Assembly (NCBI GenBank): GCA_937858825.1
Contig: CALMAI010000023.1
Location: forward strand, 1 to 64,000
Length of the DNA stretch: 64,000 nucleotides
Direction of reading: 5' to 3'
Source: an uncultured Candidatus Peregrinibacteria bacterium
Lineage (GTDB): Bacteria > Patescibacteriota > Gracilibacteria > UBA1369
A program made the translations under genes and the position numbers. Positions within the stretch are counted from its first letter, which is position 1. Every line of letters starts with the position of its first letter. The notes under the pieces were generated by a model that worked only from the letters and a program-made list of their open reading frames with translations, was not told the DNA's origin and ran no database searches. This document shows, piece after piece, positions 1 through 9,952 of the stretch.

Positions 1-144
1 AATGCAGGCCTTAAGAGCTTTATGGGAGCCCTTCATCCTGAAGAAAGCCCTTACTGGTTCTATCTGACGACTCTCGACACCGGAGAAGTTATTTATGGCG
101 AAAACAACGCCCAACACGAGGCGAACAAAGCCCAATATCTCTAG
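1..144 (+). CDS. mltG: Endolytic murein transglycosylase MltG, C-terminal end (partial)
   Basis: An open frame enters from the left edge and stops at TAG after 47 codons. The residues read NAGLKSFMGALHPEESPYWF, then a short beta turn, then NAQHEANKAQYL. This matches the end of the YceG/MltG catalytic domain, where an NPGLxSIxAAL-type helix is followed by a Y-W/L-Y-F strand and a conserved EHN(A)xxxxYL tail. MltG cleaves nascent peptidoglycan glycan strands at the membrane. The catalytic Glu would lie upstream, outside the window. The gene converges on the FecR-domain gene 21 bases away. Identity rests on about 45 residues only. Confidence 0.7.
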   Translation, partial: NAGLKSFMGALHPEESPYWFYLTTLDTGEVIYGENNAQHEANKAQYL

Positions 145-165
145 AGAGTTTATTGAGAATCCAAA

Positions 166-1788
166 CTAGAATCCAAACTCAACACCGGAATCTTCGGCTG
201 GAGTTTCTTCTGGGGCCGGCTCTTCTTCTGCAGGTGTTGAATCCTCTTCCGGAGCAGTTTCCTCCGGCTCTGGAGTTGTATCTGTTCCGGTATAGTTAAT
301 GGTGAATGACACCACCTCTGATTTATTACCATCAGGATCAATTCCATACACCTCAAACGTATTGTCTCCAGGCTTCAGGTTTCCAAGTGCTGTGCTGGCA
401 ACATACTTCCATTGTGTTCCGCCAGAAGTAAACTGAGAAAGCGTGTAGCCATTTACAACCACCTTTTCAGCTCCTTTAATCGATCCAATAACGGTAACAG
501 TGTTTGCATCTGTCGTTGAAGAAGAAGATCCATTATAGGTCTCCACAACCGGCTTGGTGAGATCATCAGTGATCTCGACCTTATCCTTTTCATACGTAAT
601 AGTAATAGTTGCCGCAGAGCTTCGGGCACCATCTTCATTTACCGCATACACTTTATAGGTATTCTCACCTGGCTTCAGGTTTCCAAAAGAGTCAGAAACG
701 TTATATGACCATTCTGTGTCACCTTCTTTAAACTGACTGAGTTCATAATCCCCAAGGTTACTGTTCACCACAACAGCAGCCGTTCCAGCCTTCACCGTTC
801 CGGCAAGAACAAACGAACCTTCTGTCGTCGTTTTACTGGTTGGACTTGTAATCACCGGTTGATCAGAAGATCCGACAGCATTATTGGCAGTATCTTCCTC
901 TCCTTCATCACCATTTGTATCTTCAGAATTTTCATCATCCGGGTTTTCTTCACCATTTGTCTCCTCATCAGTCATTTCTGTATCGGTTTCATCATCCACC
1001 ATACTTGAGCTTGATCCTGAAATAGAGAAATCTGTTGGATTTTGATCTTCCCGGACATTCCATCTATACCAGGCAGAATCTTTAAACTCATCACTAACGG
1101 CCATCAAAACAGAAGGGGTTTGATTCCCTTCAAAAGCACGCAGAGTAGCGTCATCCAAGACAATCTCCTGACCAACTCCAACGGCAAGAGTTTCTGTTAC
1201 ACGCTCCTGTCCTCCGGTCTCAACAATCACATCCACTTCAATATCTCCTTCAAAAACACGGACAACCTGTGTTGTATTGTTTTCAACCTCAAAAATTGTC
1301 CCGGTCGCACGGACCAAAAGGTTATCAGTCCGTACCTCGTAATGGGCTTCCCGTACTCCAGGGCTCTTTTCTCCATTGATCCACACCGATCCATTATCCA
1401 GATTCAAGGCAATCACCTCTTTATCACTACTCTTACTCACGTCTGAAAGCGTAATTGCTGTGTCACTATCCAAACGAACCCGTGTATCATTGAAAAATTC
1501 AGTAACAACACGCCCACCCGGCAATGTTTTCAAACCATCTCCCAATAAAAGCTTCGTTCCACTAAACGCATTGTCCCATTCAGACTGTCCGTACGGTAAA
1601 ACACGCGCGCGCCCTTGAGCGACATAAAAATAAACGTTGGCATCTCCTTCACTATTCCAGTTACTCCAAACCTGGAAAGCCATAACACCAATAACTCCAA
1701 TACTCAAAATCACCAAAAAGGGCAAAATATAATCAATTGGCCTCTTTCTTCGTTGAGCTCTTCGCATTGCTGCACGTCGATGTCTCAT
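166..1788 (-). CDS. Membrane-anchored FecR-domain protein with two Ig-like repeats
   Basis: 540 residues. An Arg/Lys-rich N-terminus (1-18) precedes one membrane helix (about 20-40), giving an N-in anchor with an external body. Residues about 55-215 read as a FecR-type domain (GDGLKTLPGGRVVTEF, then VWINGE and ATGTIFEV strands). A very acidic linker (about 263-300) leads to two similar Ig-like modules of the glucodextranase-B type, each containing a Y-x-LSQF-x-x-G(D/G)T-x-W motif and GNLKPG(E/D)NT. The C-terminal tail is rich in Pro, Glu and Thr. In proteobacteria FecR domains relay signals to sigma factors; here there is no sigma factor nearby, and the architecture suggests a surface or adhesion protein. 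It follows dnaA by 68 bases on the same strand. Confidence 0.65.
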   Translation of the reverse strand: MRHRRAAMRRAQRRKRPIDYILPFLVILSIGVIGVMAFQVWSNWNSEGDANVYFYVAQGRARVLPYGQSEWDNAFSGTKLLLGDGLKTLPGGRVVTEFFNDTRVRLDSDTAITLSDVSKSSDKEVIALNLDNGSVWINGEKSPGVREAHYEVRTDNLLVRATGTIFEVENNTTQVVRVFEGDIEVDVIVETGGQERVTETLAVGVGQEIVLDDATLRAFEGNQTPSVLMAVSDEFKDSAWYRWNVREDQNPTDFSISGSSSSMVDDETDTEMTDEETNGEENPDDENSEDTNGDEGEEDTANNAVGSSDQPVITSPTSKTTTEGSFVLAGTVKAGTAAVVVNSNLGDYELSQFKEGDTEWSYNVSDSFGNLKPGENTYKVYAVNEDGARSSAATITITYEKDKVEITDDLTKPVVETYNGSSSSTTDANTVTVIGSIKGAEKVVVNGYTLSQFTSGGTQWKYVASTALGNLKPGDNTFEVYGIDPDGNKSEVVSFTINYTGTDTTPEPEETAPEEDSTPAEEEPAPEETPAEDSGVEFGF

Positions 1789-1856
1789 AGCTATTATGCT
1801 AAAAATGATCGCTATAAATATAACAGCAAATCGCTTGCTGTAAAGGGAAAAACTGT

Positions 1857-2669
1857 TTAAACACCCATTTCCTTTAAGAGAGCGTTGACATCCCTCTTAA
1901 TTCTCGTGTCCTTTTCCAGTTCGGTCGCGATCTTATTATAAGCATGCAAAACAGTGGTGTGGTTTCGCCCGCTAAAGCTTTCACCAATCGTTTCATACGA
2001 TTGATCCAAAACATGCCGGATGAGATACATAGAAATCTGCCGTGGAACCATAACCTCTTTACGTCTGTTCGCGCCGATAAGGTCGGTTTTTGGAACCTTA
2101 AAATAGTCCGCCACAATATCAATCACATCGTCACAGCTTCGCACCACCACACTTTTATCAATATCAACGGCGATACCTTTAAAGGTTGTCTCATCCTGGC
2201 TCAGCGTTCGAATCGCGCGGGCCGCTGACTTAATAGTTGGTGTTGTTTCAGCCAGCTTCGCCTCGGCCATGGTCTTAATCAATATCCCTTCCAGCTCACG
2301 CACGCTCCGGTGAACGTTAAAAGCAATAAATTCAAGAACTTCAGGGTCAATCAATGTTTGATGTTCACGACATTTCTCATTCAAAATCGCCAAACGGGTT
2401 TCATAATCCGGAAGCAAAACCTCCACCACCATTCCCATACCAAAGCGGCTCTTCAAACGTTCTTCCAAACCATCCAGTTCGCGCGGCGGCTTGTCCGAAC
2501 TCATAACAATCTGTTTCCCCGCATCGTAGAGTTCATTAAAGGTATGAAAGAACTCACTGCGTCGATGCCTTATTTCCAAAAAACTGCACATCATCAACAA
2601 TGAAGCAGTCCACTTTTCTATATTTCTCTTTAAATGAAGCGGTATGCTTTTTCCCGATTGCCGCGACAA
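1857..2669 (-). CDS. dnaA: Chromosomal replication initiator DnaA, C-terminal part (frame-shifted from N-terminal part)
   Basis: This frame carries the second half of DnaA. From EFFHTFNEL onward it has sensor I and the box VII arginine region (RLKSRFGMG), the AAA+ lid, and the DNA-binding domain IV with the signature GRNHTTVLHAYNKI. The first ~38 codons of the open frame (upstream of EFFHTF) are not DnaA-like: they are the out-of-frame overlap with the N-terminal half. A continuous DnaA would therefore need a frame change at about 2553-2559. DnaA opens the origin by ATP-dependent binding to DnaA boxes. The end KEMGV is a normal length for domain IV, so only the joint is abnormal. Confidence 0.9.
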   Translation of the reverse strand: MSRQSGKSIPLHLKRNIEKWTASLLMMCSFLEIRHRRSEFFHTFNELYDAGKQIVMSSDKPPRELDGLEERLKSRFGMGMVVEVLLPDYETRLAILNEKCREHQTLIDPEVLEFIAFNVHRSVRELEGILIKTMAEAKLAETTPTIKSAARAIRTLSQDETTFKGIAVDIDKSVVVRSCDDVIDIVADYFKVPKTDLIGANRRKEVMVPRQISMYLIRHVLDQSYETIGESFSGRNHTTVLHAYNKIATELEKDTRIKRDVNALLKEMGV

Positions 2670-3273
2670 TCTCGTTCATAAATCGCTCAGATGTCATATA
2701 GACAACATTTTTATCCGGAAAGTTTTTAAGAATCTCCAACCCAACCCCCTGCAAAAGATGTGTCTTCCCAAGACCGGTATCTCCATAAAGGAAGAGCGGA
2801 TTGTAAATATCCCCGGGTTTGGCCGCCACCGCCTTACAAGCCGCATGTGAAAGCTGGTTTTCCTGTCCCGGAATAAAGTTATCGAGCGTATAACGGGGAT
2901 TGAACATTTTACTGCGGATCCCATCGATCATAACCTCCTTCTTATTTGGAAGTTTTCGGATTTTTCGCGCGTTCAAATCCTGAAAAAGCTTGATATCAAT
3001 TTTATATGGATGCTCATTATCAGCCAAAGAGCCCATCACCTCCAATTTAAGCTGCTTCACCTCTGAACAAAGATCTTTCAGAGCCTGAAGGAGTCTGATT
3101 TCATGTCGATCACGGATAAAGTTCAGTGTGATTGGAGTAGGAACGCCAACAGTCACAACTCCGTGTTCGATATTTTTAATAATGGAATCCTTAAAGAGAG
3201 AAAAAATAGTTGTCTTTCCAATTTGAGGAGCAAGACGGGTAAGGACCCCCTCCCACAGAGTTTTATTATCCAT
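2554..3273 (-). CDS. dnaA: Chromosomal replication initiator DnaA, N-terminal part
   Basis: 239 residues covering domain I (LWEGVLTRLAPQIGKTTIFS...), a short domain II, and the first half of the AAA+ domain III, with NPRYTLDNFIPG, Walker A GDTGLGKTHL and Walker B FIVDDVQFF. It runs into TGA directly after GNKASTQ, exactly where other DnaA proteins continue with EEFFHTFN. The missing continuation is present in another frame of the same strand (the 1857-2669 entry). The start ATG at 3273 has no Shine-Dalgarno sequence upstream. DnaA is normally essential, so either the sequence has an indel error here or the frame is shifted during expression. Confidence 0.9.
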   Translation of the reverse strand: MDNKTLWEGVLTRLAPQIGKTTIFSLFKDSIIKNIEHGVVTVGVPTPITLNFIRDRHEIRLLQALKDLCSEVKQLKLEVMGSLADNEHPYKIDIKLFQDLNARKIRKLPNKKEVMIDGIRSKMFNPRYTLDNFIPGQENQLSHAACKAVAAKPGDIYNPLFLYGDTGLGKTHLLQGVGLEILKNFPDKNVVYMTSERFMNEIVAAIGKKHTASFKEKYRKVDCFIVDDVQFFGNKASTQ

Positions 3274-3582
3274 GTGCTGAAGTGTCTGAATGTGAATCGA
3301 AAGTGAAGCAATACTAAAGACTTTTTATGCCTTCTACAAGGCTTGCAGCTCTTCACTAGGTCTTGGGGCACTCCAGCTCCCTACCCACTAATGATGGATT
3401 TTTTTTGCATCCAAAATACATTTTGAATCAGAGCGCAATGATACCCGAAATCAGATTCTGATCTGTCGCAACATTTTTTATGTCAACTTTAAAAAAACAT
3501 CAGATTTTTTTGTCAAAATTGTCACTATTGTTGCACAAAAAAATTGAACAGACGGTATGAGGCCATCATACTTTTCCATTTT
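3274..3582. promoter_or_regulatory. Gap upstream of dnaA with promoter-like elements and small palindromes
   Basis: This 309-base gap separates rseP from dnaA and contains no gene. On the minus strand two TTGACA hexamers occur in a T/A-rich stretch (about 3480-3530), suitable as -35 elements for dnaA. A perfect 13-base dyad, ATCAGA-T-TCTGAT, lies at 3450-3462, and a related ATCAGAT occurs near 3510. I found no exact DnaA box (TTATCCACA or its complement), so there is no support here for oriC. A small GCCTT/AAGGC hairpin lies at 3329-3342. Confidence 0.45.
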
Positions 3583-5172
3583 CTATAAGCCAGAAATCCA
3601 ACGCACAATATCGCTGTATGTCACGACAACGATAAGGAGCATAAGGAAAGCAAATCCCACCATATGAACCAGCGCTTCAGCCCTCCCTCTGAGTCGCTGT
3701 TTAAAGATCACTTCTATAAGGATAAAGAAGGCACGTCCCCCATCCAGTGCCGGAAAAGGGAAAATGTTGATAATTGCCAAACTCAAGGACAGGAGCGCCA
3801 TAAAGCGAAGAAGTGATCCAAACCCTTCCTGCACTACCGTATGGGTCATTTGCGCAATACCAACCGGCCCCGCAACACCTTCGGGAACGGTAAACTGAGT
3901 CACCAACTGCCGAACCACCTCTCCAAACATATTCACGGTCAAAATTGCCAGTTTTCCGGTCTCTTCCACAGCCTTAATCGGCGCGATCCAAACCGGATAC
4001 TGAACATCTTGAATTTCAATAACCGAAAGAGGTGCCACAGAATCATAAACGTCTCCTTCCAAACCATCCACCGTCATCAGTTCGGCAATCTGAACACCAA
4101 TAAGCCCATCTTCATCAGGCGTAACCTCAACATCCAGAAATTCATCTCCACGTTGAAGTGTATAAAGCGATGGCAACCCCTGATTAGCCTGGTTTCGTTC
4201 AACTAAATCCTCCGGAGCCATTAAGCCCTCATCATTAATTGCTACCACTTTATCCATTGGCATGAATCCAGCCTGGTCCGCCGGACTTTCTGGAACAACA
4301 TAGTCAATCACCACACCTGCTGAAGCCTGTTCAGCTTCCCCAAATGTCATATTGACCATCACTTCCTGATCATCACGAACAATCGTAAAACTGTTCTCTC
4401 CATCTTGAATACTCTCAAAAAACTCAGTCGTACTATAAATCGGCTCTCCATTAACTCCGACAATAAAGTCACCCACCTGAAGCTCACTCTCTGTTTCAGT
4501 CAAGGCGTGAACCTTTACCCGTGGAAGGTAGGTCATAGGATAGAGCACCACATCGCCTGGCAGGAACTCCACAGTCTTCAAATCCTCTCCCCGAAGCTCA
4601 AATGTACCAACCTCATCTCCAGCTATCTGACTCACATCCAGAATTGACTGACCATTATAGGATACAACAACATCTCCTGAACTCACTCCTCCTTCCGCAG
4701 CCAGACTTCCTTCTTTTACATTTTGTATCACTAATCCCGACTGGGTCTGAATACTCCCATCCTCAATCGCTTCCAGAAATTGATTTGGCTCAACAATAAG
4801 CGGCTGAATACCAATTGAAAATCCAATCGTCAGCAAAAGCCAGCACAAAAACAGATTCATCAATACTCCGGCAGTCACAATCCACAGACGTATCCATGGC
4901 GACTTACTGGAATAGCTCCTCTTGTTTTTTCGCAACTTGTCATCACTCGCGTCCTCCCCCAAAAGCTTCACAAATCCCCCAAAAGGAATCCAGTTAAGAG
5001 AATAGAGAGTCTCCCCTCTTTTCTTTCCCCAGATTCGCGGAGGCAAACCAAACCCAAACTCTTCCACTTTTACTCCAGCCCTTCGGGCAGCCGTAAAGTG
5101 TCCCCATTCATGGATAAGCACCAGAACGGAAAAAATGAGCAGGAACGCAATCGCAGTAATTAAAAAGTCCAT
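3583..5172 (-). CDS. rseP: Site-2 intramembrane zinc metalloprotease RseP
   Basis: 529-residue M50 family protease that cleaves membrane-embedded anti-sigma factors or signal-peptide remnants. The zinc-binding motif HEWGH is at residues 21-25 in the first membrane helix, and the second metal motif is in NIFPFPALDGGR near the C-terminus, followed by the last two helices. A membrane helix at about 90-115 precedes a long periplasmic-type region with at least two PDZ-like segments (GLVIQNVKEGSLAAEGGV and SPADQAGFMPMDKVVAI). At 529 residues it is longer than the usual 350-450, the excess lying in the PDZ region. It sits 3 bases downstream of frr in the pyrH-frr-rseP order common in bacteria. No anti-sigma factor is adjacent. 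Confidence 0.93.
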   Translation of the reverse strand: MDFLITAIAFLLIFSVLVLIHEWGHFTAARRAGVKVEEFGFGLPPRIWGKKRGETLYSLNWIPFGGFVKLLGEDASDDKLRKNKRSYSSKSPWIRLWIVTAGVLMNLFLCWLLLTIGFSIGIQPLIVEPNQFLEAIEDGSIQTQSGLVIQNVKEGSLAAEGGVSSGDVVVSYNGQSILDVSQIAGDEVGTFELRGEDLKTVEFLPGDVVLYPMTYLPRVKVHALTETESELQVGDFIVGVNGEPIYSTTEFFESIQDGENSFTIVRDDQEVMVNMTFGEAEQASAGVVIDYVVPESPADQAGFMPMDKVVAINDEGLMAPEDLVERNQANQGLPSLYTLQRGDEFLDVEVTPDEDGLIGVQIAELMTVDGLEGDVYDSVAPLSVIEIQDVQYPVWIAPIKAVEETGKLAILTVNMFGEVVRQLVTQFTVPEGVAGPVGIAQMTHTVVQEGFGSLLRFMALLSLSLAIINIFPFPALDGGRAFFILIEVIFKQRLRGRAEALVHMVGFAFLMLLIVVVTYSDIVRWISGL

Positions 5173-5175
5173 GAA

Positions 5176-5733
5176 TTAAACAGTCATTACATCGGTCTCC
5201 TTCTTCTTAGCCATGTCTTCAATGGTCTGATTCACCTTGTCGACGTGCTCCTGAAGTTTCTTGTCCGCTCCTTTGGCATCATCTTCGGTAAGATCACCAT
5301 TCTTTTGTTGACTCTTGATTTCATCGTGAACCTTCTGCCGTGCGGTACGAACAGAAATACGCGCGTCTTCAGCCAGCTTGTGAACCACCTTTGTTAAATC
5401 ACGCCGACGCTCTTCGGTGAGTGGGGGGATGTTCAGTCGCACAACCACACCATCGTTCACTGGAGCAATATTAATATCAGAAGCCTGAATCGCTTTTTCA
5501 ATTGGTCCAAGATTGGCTTTATCCCATGGTTGAATCTGAATCGTCTTGGCATCCGGCACAGAAATAGAAGCCACAGCCTTGAGCGGTTGCTTACTTCCAT
5601 ACACATCAACCTCCACCTGTTCCACCAATGTCGCCGATGCCCGACCAATCTGCAAACGAGAATACTCGTCCTGTAGGTGAGCAACCACTTTATCCAGGTC
5701 AGTTTTCAGCTGATTCATCGCACTATCCATCAT
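5176..5733 (-). CDS. frr: Ribosome recycling factor
   Basis: 185 residues, the standard length. RRF splits post-termination ribosomes with EF-G. The family hallmarks are present: LQIGRASATLVEQVEVDVYG near the N-terminus, the central PWDKANLGPIEKAIQASDINIAPVNDG block, IPPLTEERRRDLTKVVHK, and a long charged C-terminal helix. Three Met codons (1, 2 and 6) could start the protein; none has a Shine-Dalgarno sequence. It lies 13 bases after pyrH and 3 bases before rseP and is probably cotranscribed with both. Confidence 0.96.
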   Translation of the reverse strand: MMDSAMNQLKTDLDKVVAHLQDEYSRLQIGRASATLVEQVEVDVYGSKQPLKAVASISVPDAKTIQIQPWDKANLGPIEKAIQASDINIAPVNDGVVVRLNIPPLTEERRRDLTKVVHKLAEDARISVRTARQKVHDEIKSQQKNGDLTEDDAKGADKKLQEHVDKVNQTIEDMAKKKETDVMTV

Positions 5734-5746
5734 ATTCTATAAATTT

Positions 5747-6463
5747 TTAAGTTATAAGTGTTCCAATATCCTGCCCTTTCACCACGCGCGCAATGTTTCC
5801 TTTCTTGGTTAGATTAAACACCGCAATCGGGAGCTTATTATCAGCACAAAGTGACACAGCACTCAAGTCCATTACCTCCAGTCCCATATCCAGAACTTTG
5901 TGATACGACAGTTTCTTGAACTTCTTGGCATCTTTATGTTTCACCGGATCTTTATCATACACATAATCAACCTTTGTCGCTTTCATGAGCACGTCACAGT
6001 TGAGTTCCAACGCCCGGAGCGCCGCAGCTGTATCCGTTGTAAAGAATGGATTTCCGGTCCCACCCGCGCAAATAACAATCTTTCCTTTGCCAAGGTAGGC
6101 CAGCCCTTTCTCCACCAAATACGTTTCAACCACCACCGGCATGGCAAAAGCCGAAAGCGGCCTCGCGTCGATTTTAAATTTCCGGAAACCGTTCCTCAAC
6201 GCAAGCGAGTTCATAATCGTCGCCATCATCCCCATATAGTCGGAATGCACACGATCAATTCCTGATTCCACAAAATCCCGATACCGCCAGAAATTTCCAC
6301 CTCCAATCACAATCACCACCTCAACTCCCATTTTCTTCACGGCTGTCACCTCTTTACAGAGCTGTTCAACCATTGAAAAATCGATACCACTCCCCTTTTC
6401 GCCCTCCAGAACTTCTCCGGACAGTTTGAGCATGATCCGTTTATATTTGAGCCGCTTGGCCAT
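5747..6463 (-). CDS. pyrH: Uridylate kinase (UMP kinase)
   Basis: 238 residues, typical of the bacterial amino-acid-kinase-fold UMP kinase that phosphorylates UMP to UDP in pyrimidine synthesis. Visible motifs are KLSGEVLEGEKGSGID at the N-terminus, VIVIGGGNFWRYRDF for phosphate binding, DYMGMMATIMNSLALR, the glycine loop ICAGGTGNPFFTTDTAAALRA, and KATKVDYVYDKDPVKHKDAKK. The C-terminus (KGNIARVVKGQDIGTLI) is complete. It is followed closely by frr and preceded by the Lys-rich tail-anchored gene with a 3-base gap, so all of these probably form one transcript. Confidence 0.96.
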   Translation of the reverse strand: MAKRLKYKRIMLKLSGEVLEGEKGSGIDFSMVEQLCKEVTAVKKMGVEVVIVIGGGNFWRYRDFVESGIDRVHSDYMGMMATIMNSLALRNGFRKFKIDARPLSAFAMPVVVETYLVEKGLAYLGKGKIVICAGGTGNPFFTTDTAAALRALELNCDVLMKATKVDYVYDKDPVKHKDAKKFKKLSYHKVLDMGLEVMDLSAVSLCADNKLPIAVFNLTKKGNIARVVKGQDIGTLIT

Positions 6464-6466
6464 AGT

Positions 6467-7282
6467 CTATGTTGAAAAGAATATATAGGTCAGCACCACT
6501 CCCAGTGCAATTCCCACCAAAAAAACGAGTGGCACCCGCCGCTCTTCGCGTTGATCACGGCTGCTGGCCAGCTCTGTTAAAAGATTTGCTTCCATAATCA
6601 GCTCTTTTTCCGCATTTTCCGCGACCACCTCTTCCATGTCATGGTTCGTCACCAGGTTCACAAAAGTCCCAAAGCGCACTTTAATAATGTCTTTGGGTGG
6701 AATGTTTTCAATATCCGAAACAGAAGAGACTGAATCAAAGTCATCCGTTGAATCAACATCGTCGAGGTCGTCGACCGGTTCAACCCGCATAGAAGGTTTC
6801 CGGATCGGGTGATAGCTCATGTCCAAATTGTCGCCTTGGTCTTCCATAGATTCAATGTCATCGGTGAGTTGGTCTACCGCGTCCACTAACGGTTCGATTT
6901 TCGGCGTGACATCGTCCAATTGTCGTATCGTAAAGGTATTGGTCGGCGCTTCATTCGCGCTCAGCGATGAAATCTTCATTGGTGCTTCTACTTCGACTTT
7001 TACTGGCGTCTCCGCTTCAACGTTTACCACGTTTTTTCTCACACTTTTAGTCGTTCTCCCGGACGACACTTTTGTTGAGCGAGTTTTTTTCGTTAATGTA
7101 ATGCTTTGGGTGCTTTTGGCCTTTGTCGATTTTGGTGTCTTTTTGGTACTTTTGACCTTGGCACTCCCAGCTGTCTTGGCTTTTCCCCTGGCGGCTTTTG
7201 TACTAGCCTTTTTCTCCGATTTCCGAGGGGTCGAAGTCATCTTCTTTTTCCCAGTTTTTGAGGATGATTTCTTAGTAGCCAT
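6467..7282 (-). CDS. Lys/Thr/Ser-rich protein with C-terminal membrane anchor
   Basis: 271 residues, family not recognised. Residues 1-85 are extremely rich in Lys, Ser, Thr and Ala (KKSSSKTGKKKMTSTPRKSEKK pattern), like histone H1 tails. The middle is acidic with many Asp (DDLDDVDSTDDFDSV). Residues about 245-268 form a single hydrophobic helix (LVFLVGIALGVVLTYIFF), so the protein is probably tail-anchored with the basic part in the cytoplasm, where it could contact nucleic acid. The PPKDIIKVRFGTFVNLVTNHDMEEVV segment looks folded. It heads the pyrH-frr-rseP run and starts just upstream of the groEL terminator. The function is unknown. Confidence 0.6.
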   Translation of the reverse strand: MATKKSSSKTGKKKMTSTPRKSEKKASTKAARGKAKTAGSAKVKSTKKTPKSTKAKSTQSITLTKKTRSTKVSSGRTTKSVRKNVVNVEAETPVKVEVEAPMKISSLSANEAPTNTFTIRQLDDVTPKIEPLVDAVDQLTDDIESMEDQGDNLDMSYHPIRKPSMRVEPVDDLDDVDSTDDFDSVSSVSDIENIPPKDIIKVRFGTFVNLVTNHDMEEVVAENAEKELIMEANLLTELASSRDQREERRVPLVFLVGIALGVVLTYIFFST

Positions 7283-7341
7283 AGTTTCCTGAACTATAGC
7301 ACAGATTTTATTCCACCTCCAAGATTTTTCGAGCCATACAA

Positions 7342-7367
7342 AAAGCCGGCGATAAATCGCCGGCTTT
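7342..7367 (-). terminator. Rho-independent terminator of groES-groEL
   Basis: A perfect 11-base stem (AAAGCCGGCGA / TCGCCGGCTTT) with a four-base loop lies 15 bases past the groEL stop. On the minus strand it is followed by a run of T residues, which is the direction of groEL transcription. It separates the chaperonin operon from the downstream Lys-rich gene. Confidence 0.85.
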
Positions 7368-7382
7368 CTTGTAAACGAGCAA

Positions 7383-9029
<1,647 letters not shown>

Positions 9030-9046
9030 TTAAAGATATATGAAAA

Positions 9047-9343
9047 TTACTCAATCACAGCCAGGATGTCTGACTGACTCAGAATAAGAAGTTCCTTCCC
9101 ATCCAGCTTCACTTCAGTTGGGCCATATTTGGTAAAAAGAACCGTGTCCCCTTCCTTTATATCCATTGGCATCCGTTTACCATCTTCATCATATTTTCCC
9201 GGTCCCACCGCTAAAACTTTTCCCTTTTGAGGTTTTTCCTTGGAACCAGTACCCGGAATAATCAACCCGGAAGAATGGTTCATCTCTTCCTCAACCGCCT
9301 CGACAAGAATGTTATCCATAAGCGGACGAAGTTTGCTCGACAT
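9047..9343 (-). CDS. groS: Co-chaperonin GroES (10 kDa)
   Basis: 98 residues, the normal length. GroES caps the GroEL ring. Sequence features: [16 protein letters not shown] at the start, the mobile loop ([28 protein letters not shown]), then [34 protein letters not shown]. It is the first gene of the groES-groEL operon and starts about 45 bases downstream of its -10 element. The start has no Shine-Dalgarno sequence. Confidence 0.97.
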   Translation of the reverse strand: MSSKLRPLMDNILVEAVEEEMNHSSGLIIPGTGSKEKPQKGKVLAVGPGKYDEDGKRMPMDIKEGDTVLFTKYGPTEVKLDGKELLILSQSDILAVIE

Positions 9344-9386
9344 AGTTATGTAAAGTTAAAGATTATGTATTTCAAATGCATCAGGC

Positions 9387-9421
9387 ATTGTACCTTAGCA
9401 CACAGGAGCGTCAAGTGCTAA
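9387..9421 (-). promoter_or_regulatory. groESL promoter overlapped by a CIRCE-like HrcA operator
   Basis: The plus strand reads TTAGCACAC (9395-9403), nine bases, then AAGTGCTAA (9413-9421). The CIRCE consensus is TTAGCACTC-N9-GAGTGCTAA, so seven outer bases per arm and the spacing are exact. On the minus strand TTGACG (9409-9414) and TACAAT (9387-9392) with a 16-base spacer form a sigma-70-type promoter lying inside the operator. HrcA repression of the chaperonin operon is the established role of such sites. hrcA itself is not in the window. Confidence 0.85.
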
Positions 9422-9445
9422 GAGGTATTATGATATGATACTTCC

Positions 9446-9952
9446 ATGATTTTCCTCCGTCCCGACATTCTGGTCCTCATCCTTACCGCGATCATTCTTT
9501 CAACATTGATCCTCGCCAATAAAAAACAGTGGCTCCCCTACCTTGGGATTGCCCTTACCATTTCAGTCATCTGGAACCTCTTCGCCTCCAGCCAATACGG
9601 ATACAACCAGACATTTTTATCAATCGGGCCTATTAGCATTTTTCCACTCCTGGCCTGGATGATTGGACTCTTCTCTCTCCATATACTTTATATATCGGTC
9701 CTCCCCCGTACCTCTTTTGAAGGTTTCACAAAACAACTCCTCTTTTATATAGCCCTTTATTGGCCGATCCTTTTAATCGCGGAAACAATTGGATACCACT
9801 CCCTTAACATAAAAAACAGCGCCGCGGCGCAATACCCCGGACTTCCTTTCTGTGACTGCCTCCACGCACCCTTGTGGATGCAGATTGCGTACCTTATGAT
9901 TGGACCTGCATACTTTCTCTGTGTGAATTTTGTGCCTTTAAAAAGGGCTTAG
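9446..9952 (+). CDS. Polytopic membrane protein of unknown function
   Basis: 168 residues with about five hydrophobic helices (about 7-25, 31-48, 60-85, 98-118 and 142-162). A short conserved-looking stretch, ETIGYHSLNIKN followed by YPGLPFCDCLHAPLWMQIAY, carries two Cys and two His between the last helices and is the likeliest functional site. I do not recognise the family with certainty; small carotenoid-pathway membrane enzymes have a similar size and layout, but that is only a thought. It is divergent from groES, with its start 25 bases past the CIRCE-like arm, so the operator could affect it too. Confidence 0.5.
   Translation: MIFLRPDILVLILTAIILSTLILANKKQWLPYLGIALTISVIWNLFASSQYGYNQTFLSIGPISIFPLLAWMIGLFSLHILYISVLPRTSFEGFTKQLLFYIALYWPILLIAETIGYHSLNIKNSAAAQYPGLPFCDCLHAPLWMQIAYLMIGPAYFLCVNFVPLKRA

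Noticed and set aside
3274-3582. Replication origin next to dnaA
   Set aside because: No DnaA-box consensus or clustered repeats; dnaA alone does not show an origin.
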